Counted from the first letter of the stretch, positions 6,707-14,027 are shown. The stretch is 22,686 nucleotides of DNA from an uncultured Candidatus Melainabacteria bacterium (GCA_934691935.1 CAKUTH010000006.1:1-22686), one strand, 5' to 3'. Notes: a model not told the origin generated them from the letters alone. A program made the numbers and translations.

Positions 6707-6735
6707 GGCACTAAGGAGTTTACGTAAGTAAGATT

Positions 6736-6894
6736 TGTCATTACGAGCAATCGGAGATTGCGTAGTAATCTCATTAATATTCAACGACTTTGCGATTGCG
6801 ACGTCCTCACTACGTTCGTCCTCGCAATGACATGTTGCTTTGTCATTACGAGGAGCGTTTGAAAAATGCGACGTAGTAATCTCATTCATGTTCA
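6736..6894. repeat. Cluster of three palindromic intergenic repeats, two direct and one inverted
   Basis: Units begin at 6736 and 6841 with TGTCATTACGAG and end with GTAGTAATCTCATT plus a related ATTCAA-type tail. A third, inverted unit occupies about 6792-6832 and reads TGTCATTGCGAGGACG on the minus strand. The same type (TGTCATTGCGAG...GTGGCAATCC) recurs once at 11444-11478. Sequences of this kind are found scattered between genes in many bacterial genomes. The cluster ends just before the GIY-YIG gene. Confidence 0.8.
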
Positions 6895-6897
6895 ATA

Positions 6898-6903
6898 TAT
6901 AAT
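6898..6903 (+). promoter_or_regulatory. -10 box immediately before the GIY-YIG start
   Basis: TATAAT ends 7 nt before ATG 6911. No good -35 and no Shine-Dalgarno sequence is visible, so the transcript would start at or next to the start codon. Confidence 0.4.
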
Positions 6904-6910
6904 AAAAAGC

Positions 6911-7198
6911 ATGAATAATTACTACGTATACATAATTACAAATAAATTTAACACAACACTATACATCGGTGTTACAAATGACCTAGTTAGAAGAATATAT
7001 GAGCATAAAAACAAATTAGTTGAAGGGTTTTCTGCAAAATATAACCTAGACAAACTTATTTATTACGAACACACAAACGATATAGAAAGCGCTATATCCC
7101 GAGAAAAGCAATTAAAAAACTATTCTAGAGCAAAAAAGGAAAAACTAATTGATAAATTTAACCCTCAAAAAATTGATTTATATCCTTCTATAACTTGA
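6911..7198 (+). CDS. Small GIY-YIG nuclease-family protein (UPF0213/YhbQ-like)
   Basis: The 95-aa protein is one GIY-YIG domain: YYVYIITNK (residues 4-12), LYIGVTNDLVRRIYEHK (17-33) with the catalytic-type Arg and His, and a distal REKQLKNYSRAKKEKLI (64-80) holding the expected Glu. In nucleases of this fold these residues cut DNA with a metal ion; the cellular role of the small stand-alone members is poorly known. ATG 6911 is chosen as the first residue before the domain; an upstream ATG at 6866 lies inside a repeat. It stands alone, flanked on both sides by palindromic repeats, in the opposite direction to its neighbours. This placement hints at a link with the repeats, which is inference. 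Confidence 0.88.
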   Translation: MNNYYVYIITNKFNTTLYIGVTNDLVRRIYEHKNKLVEGFSAKYNLDKLIYYEHTNDIESAISREKQLKNYSRAKKEKLIDKFNPQKIDLYPSIT

Positions 7199-7258
7199 AT
7201 AATGCAATTGGCTTGCTCGCTATCTGAACTCGCTTTGCTCCGTTCGTACGCAAATCCG

Positions 7259-7282
7259 CTCTCCCCAAGGGGGCGAGGGAAA
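7259..7282. repeat. Dispersed 24-bp repeat, copy 1
   Basis: Identical over 24 bp to 11585-11608; the shared sequence contains CTCCCCAAGGGGGCGAG, whose CTCCCC/GGGG(G)cGAG arms can pair. Both copies are in spacers. Confidence 0.85.
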
Positions 7283-7329
7283 GTCGCATGTTCCTTTCCT
7301 TTCTAAGACAAGGTTAGGATGGGTTATAG

Positions 7330-7350
7330 ATGCTGAAACTAGTTCAGCAT
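7330..7350. repeat. Short palindromic repeat ATGCTGAA/TTCAGCAT
   Basis: Perfect 8-bp arms around a 5-nt loop (ACTAG), followed by GACG. This 'GATGCTGAA..TTCAGCATGACG' form is a widespread intergenic repeat type in bacteria. Confidence 0.7.
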
Positions 7351-7387
7351 GACGATACTTGTCTTTCTTCCTTACTTTATTAAAATT

Positions 7388-7413
7388 CAAGCTCCCAAAT
7401 ATTTGGGAGCTTG
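7388..7413 (-). terminator. Terminator-like palindrome after the S74/pilin fusion gene
   Basis: Perfect 26-nt palindrome, half CAAGCTCCCAAAT, starting 12 nt past the stop codon. The minus-strand tail AATTTTAAT is only a weak U-tract. Confidence 0.7.
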
Positions 7414-7425
7414 ACTAAAATCTAT

Positions 7426-9414
7426 CTATTTAATTTTCTTTTCAAGTGCTTGTAATCTTAGCTCAAGCTCTTTGTTTTGTTGTTTAAGCATTTGGTTTTC
7501 TTTTTCAAGCCTTGTAACCCTTGTGTCGAGTTCTTTTATCGCATTGATTACGGCATAGAACATATCTTCCAACCTAATCCTAAAAAATCCGTCTGCTGCT
7601 TTTTTTACAGCGTTTGGAAAGACTTTTTGCAAATCTTGTGCAATAACACCAACTTGTGGAGCTTTGTCTTTATCATTTTTGTAAGTGTAATCGTAGATTT
7701 TTAACTGACGCAATTTTGCAAGCCCGTCTGTATTTTCTTTACCAACATTTTTCAAACGTCGGTCAGAGATTTTTAAGTAGCCGAAGAAATTCCTGTTGAA
7801 TTCATACATTGGATCTCCAACACCATTTTGGTCAACAGCCTGATTTGTTCTACCACGATCACTACCATCTGACATCATTACAGACAAATGCTCTTTATTT
7901 CTATAATGAACCAAGGTTTGATAACTTGCACCATTATAACGTGGAGTATCAGCATTTAATATTACATTTTTTGCTACAACCAAATTTCCAGGAATATAAA
8001 CTGTTGTTTCTGAGTCGCCCAAGAAAACGACTTTATCAGTGTTACTACTTTCAGAAAATCTTCCACCTCTATTTGGCCCAGAAAAAGCACCAATACAAGT
8101 CTTGTTAGAACCAGCAACATTTGCACAAGCAGCATATCCCAAAGCTGTATTATTATTAGAATTTACAGTATAATTCGCTTCATTTCCACTTGAGTCAGCT
8201 CCATTAGAATTACCCAATGCCCTATACCCAACTGCGGTGTTCCTATATCCATTTTCACGTCTAATTAAACTCAACGCTCCAACTGAAGTATTTTCAGTAC
8301 CTTTAATCTGTTGAGCACTTGCAAAACCTAAAGCTGTATTATAGCTATCTGTTGTATTTGACTGTAACACCGCATGTCCCAAACCTGTATTATAGCTCCC
8401 TGTAGTGTTGTTATACCCAGAACCAGTACCGACAAATGTGTTTGTGTGTCCTGTTGTTGTCTTAGACATTGCAGAAGTACCTATTGCTACGTTTGTTTGT
8501 TTGCGTTCATTAGTATTGTTATTAAAGTTCTGCAATGCTTCTGCACCTATGGCTATATTACTATTTTGGATTGTATTTGCATATAATGCTTTATAACCTA
8601 TTGCAATATTGTTGTTACCAATAGTGTTATTGTTCAAAGAATAATTACCTATGGCAATACCAAGACGACCAATAGTGTTAGTACGCAAAGAGTTACTACC
8701 TATGGCGAGGTTGTTCCCAGCACTTATATTCCCAGTTAAAGCAGAATAGCCAATAGCGATATTTTCACTACCAGTATTATTTGCACTCAACGCATTGCTA
8801 CCAATAGCCACATTAAAGCTACCAGATCCATTTTTAGCAGAAGATCCTAACGAAACATTATTACCACCACTTCCAGCAGAAGCAAAATCACCAATAGCTA
8901 TACCACTAGCACCCTCTGCTTTAGCATTATTACCTATCACAACTGAATTGCCACCAGTTGGTGTCAAATTCTTTCCAATCGCAATAGTACTATTACTAGG
9001 AGTCACACTACTCGCCAGAGTTCCTAATAAAGTTTTAAATTCTGTTATCTGCAAGCGACCAAATGTACGCTCACCTACTTTAAACAATATCATATCGTCT
9101 AAATTTGTAGAATTATTTATTATTAATTTGGCGTTATCAGTATCTGCTTTTGTGTTTTGTCCAATCATTGCAGCTTGGTTACTTCCTGGACCAAAATATG
9201 CATTGACATTATCTTTCGCCCATTTCCAAGGTGAAGTCTGTATCGATGAATCAGCCTTCATCTTAGTTGTCATAATCGGCGCCATACATGCCAGTACAAC
9301 ACTCGTAATCAGCAAGACAACCATCATTTCAGCAAGAGTAAAGGCATTCTTATACCCCTCTCCCGAATTTCTAATACTATTATCGTTTGCCCCAATATTC
9401 CTAAAAATTTCCAT
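7426..9414 (-). CDS. Prepilin-anchored YadA-head-like surface protein with C-terminal S74 chaperone
   Basis: The 662-aa protein joins three parts. Residues 1-55 are a type IV prepilin start: a 24-residue leader, AFTLAEMMVVLLITSVVLA, likely cut after Ala24 with Glu29 at +5. Residues about 140-460 hold some 18 repeats centred on AIG (VAIGSNAL, IAIGYSAL, TALGYAA), the pattern of the left-handed beta-roll in YadA adhesin heads. Residues 550-662 are an S74 endosialidase-type intramolecular chaperone: SDRRLK gives the Ser550/Lys555 pair used for self-cleavage in that family, then GVIAQDLQKVFP and a C-terminal coiled coil. Such chaperones trimerise beta-structured fibres and are then released. I infer a trimeric surface fibre anchored or exported by a type II/IV pilus system. 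AGAGG precedes the ATG by 10 nt. It has its own promoter and terminator. Confidence 0.85.
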   Translation of the reverse strand: MEIFRNIGANDNSIRNSGEGYKNAFTLAEMMVVLLITSVVLACMAPIMTTKMKADSSIQTSPWKWAKDNVNAYFGPGSNQAAMIGQNTKADTDNAKLIINNSTNLDDMILFKVGERTFGRLQITEFKTLLGTLASSVTPSNSTIAIGKNLTPTGGNSVVIGNNAKAEGASGIAIGDFASAGSGGNNVSLGSSAKNGSGSFNVAIGSNALSANNTGSENIAIGYSALTGNISAGNNLAIGSNSLRTNTIGRLGIAIGNYSLNNNTIGNNNIAIGYKALYANTIQNSNIAIGAEALQNFNNNTNERKQTNVAIGTSAMSKTTTGHTNTFVGTGSGYNNTTGSYNTGLGHAVLQSNTTDSYNTALGFASAQQIKGTENTSVGALSLIRRENGYRNTAVGYRALGNSNGADSSGNEANYTVNSNNNTALGYAACANVAGSNKTCIGAFSGPNRGGRFSESSNTDKVVFLGDSETTVYIPGNLVVAKNVILNADTPRYNGASYQTLVHYRNKEHLSVMMSDGSDRGRTNQAVDQNGVGDPMYEFNRNFFGYLKISDRRLKNVGKENTDGLAKLRQLKIYDYTYKNDKDKAPQVGVIAQDLQKVFPNAVKKAADGFFRIRLEDMFYAVINAIKELDTRVTRLEKENQMLKQQNKELELRLQALEKKIK

Positions 9415-9455
9415 ACGTTATCATCCTCTTAACATCTTACAAAATATATATTAAC

Positions 9456-9484
9456 ATTATAACCTATTTTTAAAAAGCTCGCAA
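9456..9484 (-). promoter_or_regulatory. Promoter of the S74/pilin fusion gene
   Basis: Minus-strand TTGCGA (9479-9484), 17-nt spacer and perfect TATAAT (9456-9461) give a leader of about 35 nt. The -35 box lies directly beyond the stop of the radical SAM gene. Confidence 0.65.
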
Positions 9485-9487
9485 CCC

Positions 9488-10555
9488 CTATTTAACACAA
9501 AGTTCACAACACATTTGACAAGCTCCAAAAACTTTTGCAACCCTCAAATTTTTTCTAAAACATCTGTAATGCGGAAGATTAAAAACATCTTTCAACGGCA
9601 TATCTTTTACGTTACCGATTTTTTGCGACAAACAAGGGTAAACATCACCCGCAGGCGTAATCATCATGTTGGAATATGGATACAAGCAAGGTTTATAAAT
9701 CTCTGAAATCGGTTTGTCTGCTGGCGTATTGAAAAATTCCTCAATCTTTTCCAACGGATTTTGCGAATATTCAAATTTCGGTGACCAACGAATTTGAACC
9801 TTTGAATTTTTTGAAAGACTTTCCAATTCTCGATAAACTTCCTTGAAATGCTCCATATCAAAATATTTTTCTATCGGATAATTTGCATTGAATTCTGGAA
9901 CAAAACTGTCAAACAAAACTGAATTCTGCTTTAAGTTATTATTCCTCAAAAAAGAAATCGACAAAAAATTAAAATTCATCTCATTGCACATTTTGTAAAG
10001 TTTTGGCAAGTCGTCAAGATTATTTTCCAAAACAATAGTCTTTATATCAACCATTGGACGTTTGTTGCGCGAATTCATATTGTCAAAATTCGTCATTATT
10101 TTATCCCAAATTCCATCTTTCGCCCTGTTTTTGTCGTGATTTTCGCCATAACCGTCCAAAGACACTGAAAGCAACATCATTTTACTTTTTATAAACGCAT
10201 CAATAATTTCATCATTAATCAAAATACCGTTAGAAACAACATTCAACTTGCCAAAAGTTTTCTTAGAAGTTTTCATCAAAATATCAATGAAATCTTTGCG
10301 AATTAAAGGTTCGCCACCAACAAGCGTAACAAACGAATACCACGGAATTTGGTCAATTATCTTAAACCACTCCTCTGTCGACATTTCCACTTTGTTTCTA
10401 TCATCCCCAACGTAACAATATGGACATTGAAGATTACAACGATAAGTAAGTTCGAAAAAATAACGCAACGGAATCGGTGCTTTCCCGCTTTTATCATTGT
10501 ATGCAGGCATCGCATATAAATTTCTGCCAAAATCAAATAAATTAGAAAGATTCAT
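9488..10555 (-). CDS. Radical SAM enzyme with SPASM-like C-terminal cluster region
   Basis: The 355-aa protein has the radical SAM CxxxCxxC motif at Cys40, Cys44 and Cys47 (TYRCNLQCPYCYVG), binding the [4Fe-4S] cluster that splits S-adenosylmethionine, and the LVGGEPL motif that contacts the SAM amino group. The C-terminus has C290-x12-G-x4-C308, the start of a SPASM domain, then a late group C346, C349, C350, C353 just before the end. The canonical CX2CX5CX3C tail is not matched, so the auxiliary cluster set is shortened. SPASM enzymes mature peptides, proteins or cofactors; the substrate is unknown here and no precursor peptide gene is evident. It starts 4 nt after the ZIP transporter's stop, so the two are co-transcribed. 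A TTG at 10570 is an alternative start overlapping that gene. Confidence 0.85.
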   Translation of the reverse strand: MNLSNLFDFGRNLYAMPAYNDKSGKAPIPLRYFFELTYRCNLQCPYCYVGDDRNKVEMSTEEWFKIIDQIPWYSFVTLVGGEPLIRKDFIDILMKTSKKTFGKLNVVSNGILINDEIIDAFIKSKMMLLSVSLDGYGENHDKNRAKDGIWDKIMTNFDNMNSRNKRPMVDIKTIVLENNLDDLPKLYKMCNEMNFNFLSISFLRNNNLKQNSVLFDSFVPEFNANYPIEKYFDMEHFKEVYRELESLSKNSKVQIRWSPKFEYSQNPLEKIEEFFNTPADKPISEIYKPCLYPYSNMMITPAGDVYPCLSQKIGNVKDMPLKDVFNLPHYRCFRKNLRVAKVFGACQMCCELCVK

Positions 10556-10559
10556 TACA

Positions 10560-11360
10560 CTAACCGCCAATTAAAATTAAGCTAATCCACATTACAATCA
10601 TACCAGACAAAATTCCGATAATTGATTGGTGCCAATCTCCGAATTCCTTTGCCAAAGGCAACAAAGTATCAAATGAAATATAAATCATAATACCCGCTAC
10701 CGCAGACATCAAAGCTCCTATCAACACCTGTGGTAAAAATAAACCAAAAATCAACATACCGACAAAAGCTCCAATAGGCTCTGTTATACCAGAAAGAGCA
10801 GCATACAACATAGCGTAACGTTTTTTGCCCGTAACGTGGTATACTGGCAAGGCTACCGCAATACCTTCAGGAATATTATGTATCGCAATCGCTAACCCTA
10901 CCGACAACCCCAATGTGATATTTTGTGTTGTCGTAAAAAATGTCGCCATACCTTCTGGAAAATTGTGTACACAAATTGCAACCGCAGTAACCAAACCCGC
11001 ACGCTTAATTTTTGACTCGTGTTTTGTCGGCGTGTCTGGATTTAACATCGCTTCTTCATCAACGTGATCTGGTAAAAAATAGTCAATTAAAATCGCCAAC
11101 AACAAACCAACTACAAAACCTATCAACGTAATCCATTCATGATTATGCGGAAAATGCGCACTCAAAAGTTCATCGGCCTCTGGTACCATATCCTTAAACG
11201 AAAGAAAAATCATCACGCCTGCTGAAAATCCCATTCCAACAGATAATGCTCTCAAACTATTTTTCTTAACAATAAAAGCTATTCCACCACCAATCGCGGT
11301 AGCCAATCCTGCAAATAGGGTAATTAACATAGCAGGTCCAAAATTTTGCGGTATTAACAT
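10560..11360 (-). CDS. zupT: ZIP-family divalent metal transporter (ZupT-like)
   Basis: The 266-aa integral membrane protein has about eight hydrophobic segments and both metal-site motifs of ZupT in transmembrane helices IV and V: HNFPEG (132-137) and HNIPEG (161-166). It also has the SFKDMVPEADELL stretch near residue 54. ZIP proteins move zinc, iron or manganese into the cytoplasm. A His/Asp/Glu-rich loop (residues about 95-115) may sense or gather metal. ATG 11360 is preferred since GGAAGGA lies upstream of it; an earlier TTG would place that site inside the gene. It is the first gene of a pair with the radical SAM enzyme, and its promoter is clear. A role in supplying iron for Fe-S proteins is possible but speculative. 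Confidence 0.9.
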   Translation of the reverse strand: MLIPQNFGPAMLITLFAGLATAIGGGIAFIVKKNSLRALSVGMGFSAGVMIFLSFKDMVPEADELLSAHFPHNHEWITLIGFVVGLLLAILIDYFLPDHVDEEAMLNPDTPTKHESKIKRAGLVTAVAICVHNFPEGMATFFTTTQNITLGLSVGLAIAIHNIPEGIAVALPVYHVTGKKRYAMLYAALSGITEPIGAFVGMLIFGLFLPQVLIGALMSAVAGIMIYISFDTLLPLAKEFGDWHQSIIGILSGMIVMWISLILIGG

Positions 11361-11384
11361 TTGTAAATTTTCCTTCCGCAAATT

Positions 11385-11413
11385 ATTTTACATCATTAAA
11401 TTTTAAATAGCAA
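11385..11413 (-). promoter_or_regulatory. Promoter of the ZIP transporter/radical SAM pair
   Basis: Minus-strand TTGCTA (11408-11413), 17-nt spacer and TAAAAT (11385-11390). Transcription would begin about 18 nt before the ATG, just in front of the ribosome site. No metal-regulator operator could be recognised. Confidence 0.6.
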
Positions 11414-11443
11414 TAACTATAAAATAACGACAAAAAATTTACC

Positions 11444-11478
11444 TGTCATTGCGAGTAGCGTTAGCGACGTGGCAATCC
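11444..11478. repeat. Palindromic intergenic repeat, fourth copy of the 6736-6894 type
   Basis: Runs from TGTCATTGCGAG through AGCGTTAGCGACG to GTGGCAATCC. Its two ends are complementary (ATTGC/GGCAAT), giving an imperfect hairpin. Confidence 0.75.
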
Positions 11479-11584
11479 AACTTTTAAAGTTAGTAAGTAA
11501 GTCCGTAAGGAAGTGAGTAGGAAGTATTTTACTCCCCTGCGAGAAAGAAATTTTTCTGTCACCTGTTGGCCCCTCACCCTAACC

Positions 11585-11608
11585 CTCTCCCCAAGGGGGC
11601 GAGGGAAA
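11585..11608. repeat. Dispersed 24-bp repeat, copy 2
   Basis: Identical to 7259-7282. Here it is preceded by CCCCTCACCCTAACC, so the unit is a longer imperfect palindrome of the CCCTCACCC...GAGGG type. Confidence 0.85.
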
Positions 11609-11683
11609 ACATTACGTAAAATCTTACTTACCTACTTACTTACTAACTTACTCACCAATTTACGTAACGAACTTAACGTCCTA

Positions 11684-11705
11684 ACGACTTATCGTCTTAA
11701 CGTCT
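11684..11705. repeat. 22-bp repeat at the 3' side of the ATPase gene
   Basis: Matches 19929-19950 at 20 of 22 positions (shared core TTATCGTCTTAAC). Both copies lie 7-14 nt beyond the stop codon of a minus-strand gene. Confidence 0.65.
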
Positions 11706-11719
11706 CACCAATCAAACAA

Positions 11720-13066
11720 CTAAATATCCACACCCTGCATCATTTCAACAAGGGTTTGAACAGTTGTTTCCATACTTACAATATCAGAGGTTCTCTGCTG
11801 CAAAAACGCATTAATTTTCGGCATCATCTCAATTGCAGTATCAAGACGAGGGTTTGTACCCTGTTGATACATACCAACGTCAATAAGGTCTTTATTTTCT
11901 CGATATAAAGCCATCAAAGCGCGCATTTTGCCCGCCGCCTCTCTATGTTCAGGTGTAACAATAGATGACATAAGCCTTGAAATACTTCCCAACACATCAA
12001 TCGCAGGATAATGGTTCATTTCCGCAACTTTCCTTGACAAGAAAATGTGCCCATCCACAATCCCGCGCACAATATCTACAATCGGGTCAGAAATATCATC
12101 ACCTTCCATTAACACAGTATAAAGTGCCGTAATAGAGCCTTTCGGGCTATTTCCTGCTCGTTCCAAAACTTTTTGAAGCCACGAAAAAATTGATGGCGGA
12201 TAACCTTTCATCGTCGGCGGTTCACCCAGTGACAAGCCAACTTCACGCCCCGCCATAGCACAACGTGTTACAGTATCAGTCATCAAGAAAACTTTTTTGC
12301 CCTGATCTCTAAAATATTCACAAACAGCCGTCGCCGTAAGCAACGCTTTTTGTCTAATCAAAGGCGGTTGGTCACCAGTTGAACAAACCAATACAGATTT
12401 TGCCATACCATCGACACCCAAAGAATCTTCAACAAACTCTTTAACTTCACGACCACGTTCACCAATCAGAGCAACAACGTTTACATCCGCATCAGAATTT
12501 CTGGCAATCATACCGAGCAATGTACTTTTACCAACCCCAGAGCCAGCAAAAAGTCCCAAACGTTGACCACAACCCATTGTCATACAACTATCAATCGCAC
12601 GCACACCTGTTGAAAAAACTTCTGTAATAATAGGTCTTTCAAACGGCCCTGGTGGTGGCCCTTCTACAGGACGCCACATTGCACCAGTTGTATCAAGAGG
12701 CTTGCCATCAATCGGTTCACCCATAGGGTTAATCAAACGCCCTAAAAGAAAATCTCCAACAGGAATAATAATCGGGTTTCCAGTCGATGTAACCAAACTG
12801 CCTTGTCCAATGCCTTCACCATCATAAAGCAAAAGTAATTGCGCAACTTCACCCTTAAACGCCTGAACTTCAGCAGGTTTTCGACGTCCATCTTTGGTTT
12901 CAATATAACATAAATCCCCAACCTTAAGCCCTGGGAGTTTGACCTCAACCGTCAAACCCAATAGTTTTGAAACACTACCCTTGAACTTGTAAAGCGAGGT
13001 TTCATCTAATTTATTTTTTACTCTGATTTTAAGCTCGTCAAGCCTGCTTGTATCCAAACCATCCAT
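11720..13066 (-). CDS. fliI: FliI/SctN-type export ATPase
   Basis: The 448-aa protein is a full-length member of the F1-like ATPase family that drives flagellar or type III secretion export. Visible motifs are Walker A at 174-182 (AGSGVGKST), GERGRE (202-207), Walker B around 258-264 (KVFLMTD), TRCAMAGREVGLSLGEPP, GYPPSIFSWLQKVLERAG and YTVLMEGDD. The AYQ-type GMYQQGTNPRLD near the C-terminus is as in FliI. It would hydrolyse ATP as a membrane-associated hexamer to unload substrates. No other flagellar or secretion gene is in the window, so flagellar versus injectisome use cannot be settled; FliI is the better fit. ATG 13066 gives the normal N-terminus; the 19-codon longer start at 13123 overlaps the upstream pseudopilin gene by 10 nt. 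A promoter ends 7 nt before this ATG. Confidence 0.87.
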   Translation of the reverse strand: MDGLDTSRLDELKIRVKNKLDETSLYKFKGSVSKLLGLTVEVKLPGLKVGDLCYIETKDGRRKPAEVQAFKGEVAQLLLLYDGEGIGQGSLVTSTGNPIIIPVGDFLLGRLINPMGEPIDGKPLDTTGAMWRPVEGPPPGPFERPIITEVFSTGVRAIDSCMTMGCGQRLGLFAGSGVGKSTLLGMIARNSDADVNVVALIGERGREVKEFVEDSLGVDGMAKSVLVCSTGDQPPLIRQKALLTATAVCEYFRDQGKKVFLMTDTVTRCAMAGREVGLSLGEPPTMKGYPPSIFSWLQKVLERAGNSPKGSITALYTVLMEGDDISDPIVDIVRGIVDGHIFLSRKVAEMNHYPAIDVLGSISRLMSSIVTPEHREAAGKMRALMALYRENKDLIDVGMYQQGTNPRLDTAIEMMPKINAFLQQRTSDIVSMETTVQTLVEMMQGVDI

Positions 13067-13073
13067 GATATTT

Positions 13074-13101
13074 ATTATAACGCGCTTTTTAAAATTGGCA
13101 A
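13074..13101 (-). promoter_or_regulatory. Promoter abutting the export ATPase start codon
   Basis: Minus-strand TTGCCA (13096-13101), 16-nt spacer, perfect TATAAT (13074-13079), then 7 nt to ATG 13066. There is no Shine-Dalgarno sequence, which fits a leaderless transcript. Confidence 0.5.
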
Positions 13102-13113
13102 GTTTACATTTCT

Positions 13114-13932
13114 TTATTTGCATTTTGTTTTGCCAGACCAGCTCAAATCCTTACAATGCAAATAATCCATATTCTTATTTGTAACTACCCATCCAGAACA
13201 ATGACCACCATAGGCTAAATTAATATTTTTGCCCAAACAATATTTATTAAAAGTAACAATAGTATCTGGCGGTAATCCTTTTAGGGCAAGACCATCTTTA
13301 AAAATAGCAAAGGTAAAAGTATCTTTATCAAAAGTATTTGGATTTTTTAGACCGTTTACATCAACATACACAATTCCACAACTTCCAAAATACCTATCAG
13401 GTTGTTTTGTTACATTTTTTGTAGCTCTACACCATCTGCTTGTGTACATATCACCACTTTCTGCCTTGAATTGTACTATAGAACCATCAGTTAGAACATA
13501 TTGATTTGAAGCATTGAAAAAATAAATTGAATTATTAGAATACAAAAATTTGTGCTTTCCGCCTAAACATTTGTAATTACCTTTAAGACAATCTTTTTCA
13601 ATTTTCAAATATGGTTTCATTACATTTGAAATCTTTATAGAACAATCATTATACAAGTCATCTTTAGTACACCAAGTATCAACAGTGCCATTATCCTCAA
13701 TAGCCTGTTCGAAAGCTTGTGAAAGCGTAGAATATGCCTTAACAACTTGTGTTACAGTTGTTTTTTCTCTGTAATTTTGAATTAGATTAGCAATAGTTAA
13801 TGCAGCCACAACACCAATAATGCCGAGGGTGATGAGAACTTCTGCGAGGGTGAAGGCTAAAAGCCCCCATTGGGTTCTATCCCTTATAGCGCAAAGATTT
13901 TCAAACTTGCTCAATTCTCTTAAATCTTCCAT
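13114..13932 (-). CDS. Type II/IV secretion pseudopilin-like protein
   Basis: The 272-aa protein has a 26-residue leader ending GLLA, followed by FTLAEVLITLGIIGVVAAL, the prepilin N-methylation segment with Glu at +5. Cleavage is expected after Ala26 rather than the usual Gly. After the hydrophobic helix comes a long amphipathic helix, then a Cys-containing globular domain with GIVYVDVNGLKNPNTFDKD, a motif shared with the partial protein at 22466-22686. Such proteins are assembled in the inner membrane into pilus-like rods or act as surface proteins. ATG 13932 is chosen because GGAG lies 8 nt before it; two earlier in-frame ATGs (13959, 14025) lack such a site. It lies just upstream of the export ATPase gene but with a promoter in between. 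Confidence 0.82.
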   Translation of the reverse strand: MEDLRELSKFENLCAIRDRTQWGLLAFTLAEVLITLGIIGVVAALTIANLIQNYREKTTVTQVVKAYSTLSQAFEQAIEDNGTVDTWCTKDDLYNDCSIKISNVMKPYLKIEKDCLKGNYKCLGGKHKFLYSNNSIYFFNASNQYVLTDGSIVQFKAESGDMYTSRWCRATKNVTKQPDRYFGSCGIVYVDVNGLKNPNTFDKDTFTFAIFKDGLALKGLPPDTIVTFNKYCLGKNINLAYGGHCSGWVVTNKNMDYLHCKDLSWSGKTKCK

Positions 13933-14027
13933 CTCATTAACTCCGTGTTCTCTATTCATATACTTATTATTACATATATATTTGAATTTTTCAAGGTGAG
14001 TTGTAAAGTTAGTAATAAGTATCATTC

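Larger units (their letters stand above)
6531..6910. other. 380-bp repeat-rich spacer between phage block and GIY-YIG gene
   Basis: It contains the minus-strand promoter of the Cys-rich gene, a CCATG-tttt-CATGG hairpin near 6655-6668, a short tandem repeat at 6683-6706 and the palindromic cluster at 6736-6894. No coding frame with a ribosome site was found. It is the likeliest place for the right border of the phage block, but no attachment-site repeat can be identified without the other border. Confidence 0.6.
11414..11719. other. Repeat-filled spacer between the ATPase and transporter genes
   Basis: No gene is seen. From left to right it holds a TGTCATTGCGAG-type palindromic repeat (11444-11478), a 13-bp inverted repeat GTTAGTAAGTAAG (11489-11501) with its partner at 11635-11647, the dispersed 24-bp repeat (11585-11608), two TTACGTAA palindromes (11612 and 11660) and the tail repeat 11684-11705. 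No clear terminator for the ATPase gene is present unless one of these hairpins serves. Confidence 0.65.

Noticed and set aside
6683..6894. CRISPR array
   Set aside because: Units are palindromic, occur in both orientations and lack regular spacers; no cas gene is near.
7426..9414. Phage tail fibre interpretation of the S74 protein
   Set aside because: S74 domains are common on tail spikes, but this protein begins with a clean prepilin signal, has its own promoter and terminator, and lies outside the phage block.
8795..9454. 219-codon plus-strand open frame opposite the S74/pilin fusion
   Set aside because: It is the antisense shadow of the AIG repeats, with a Leu/Pro/Ile-rich composition created by the repeat codons, and has no ribosome site.
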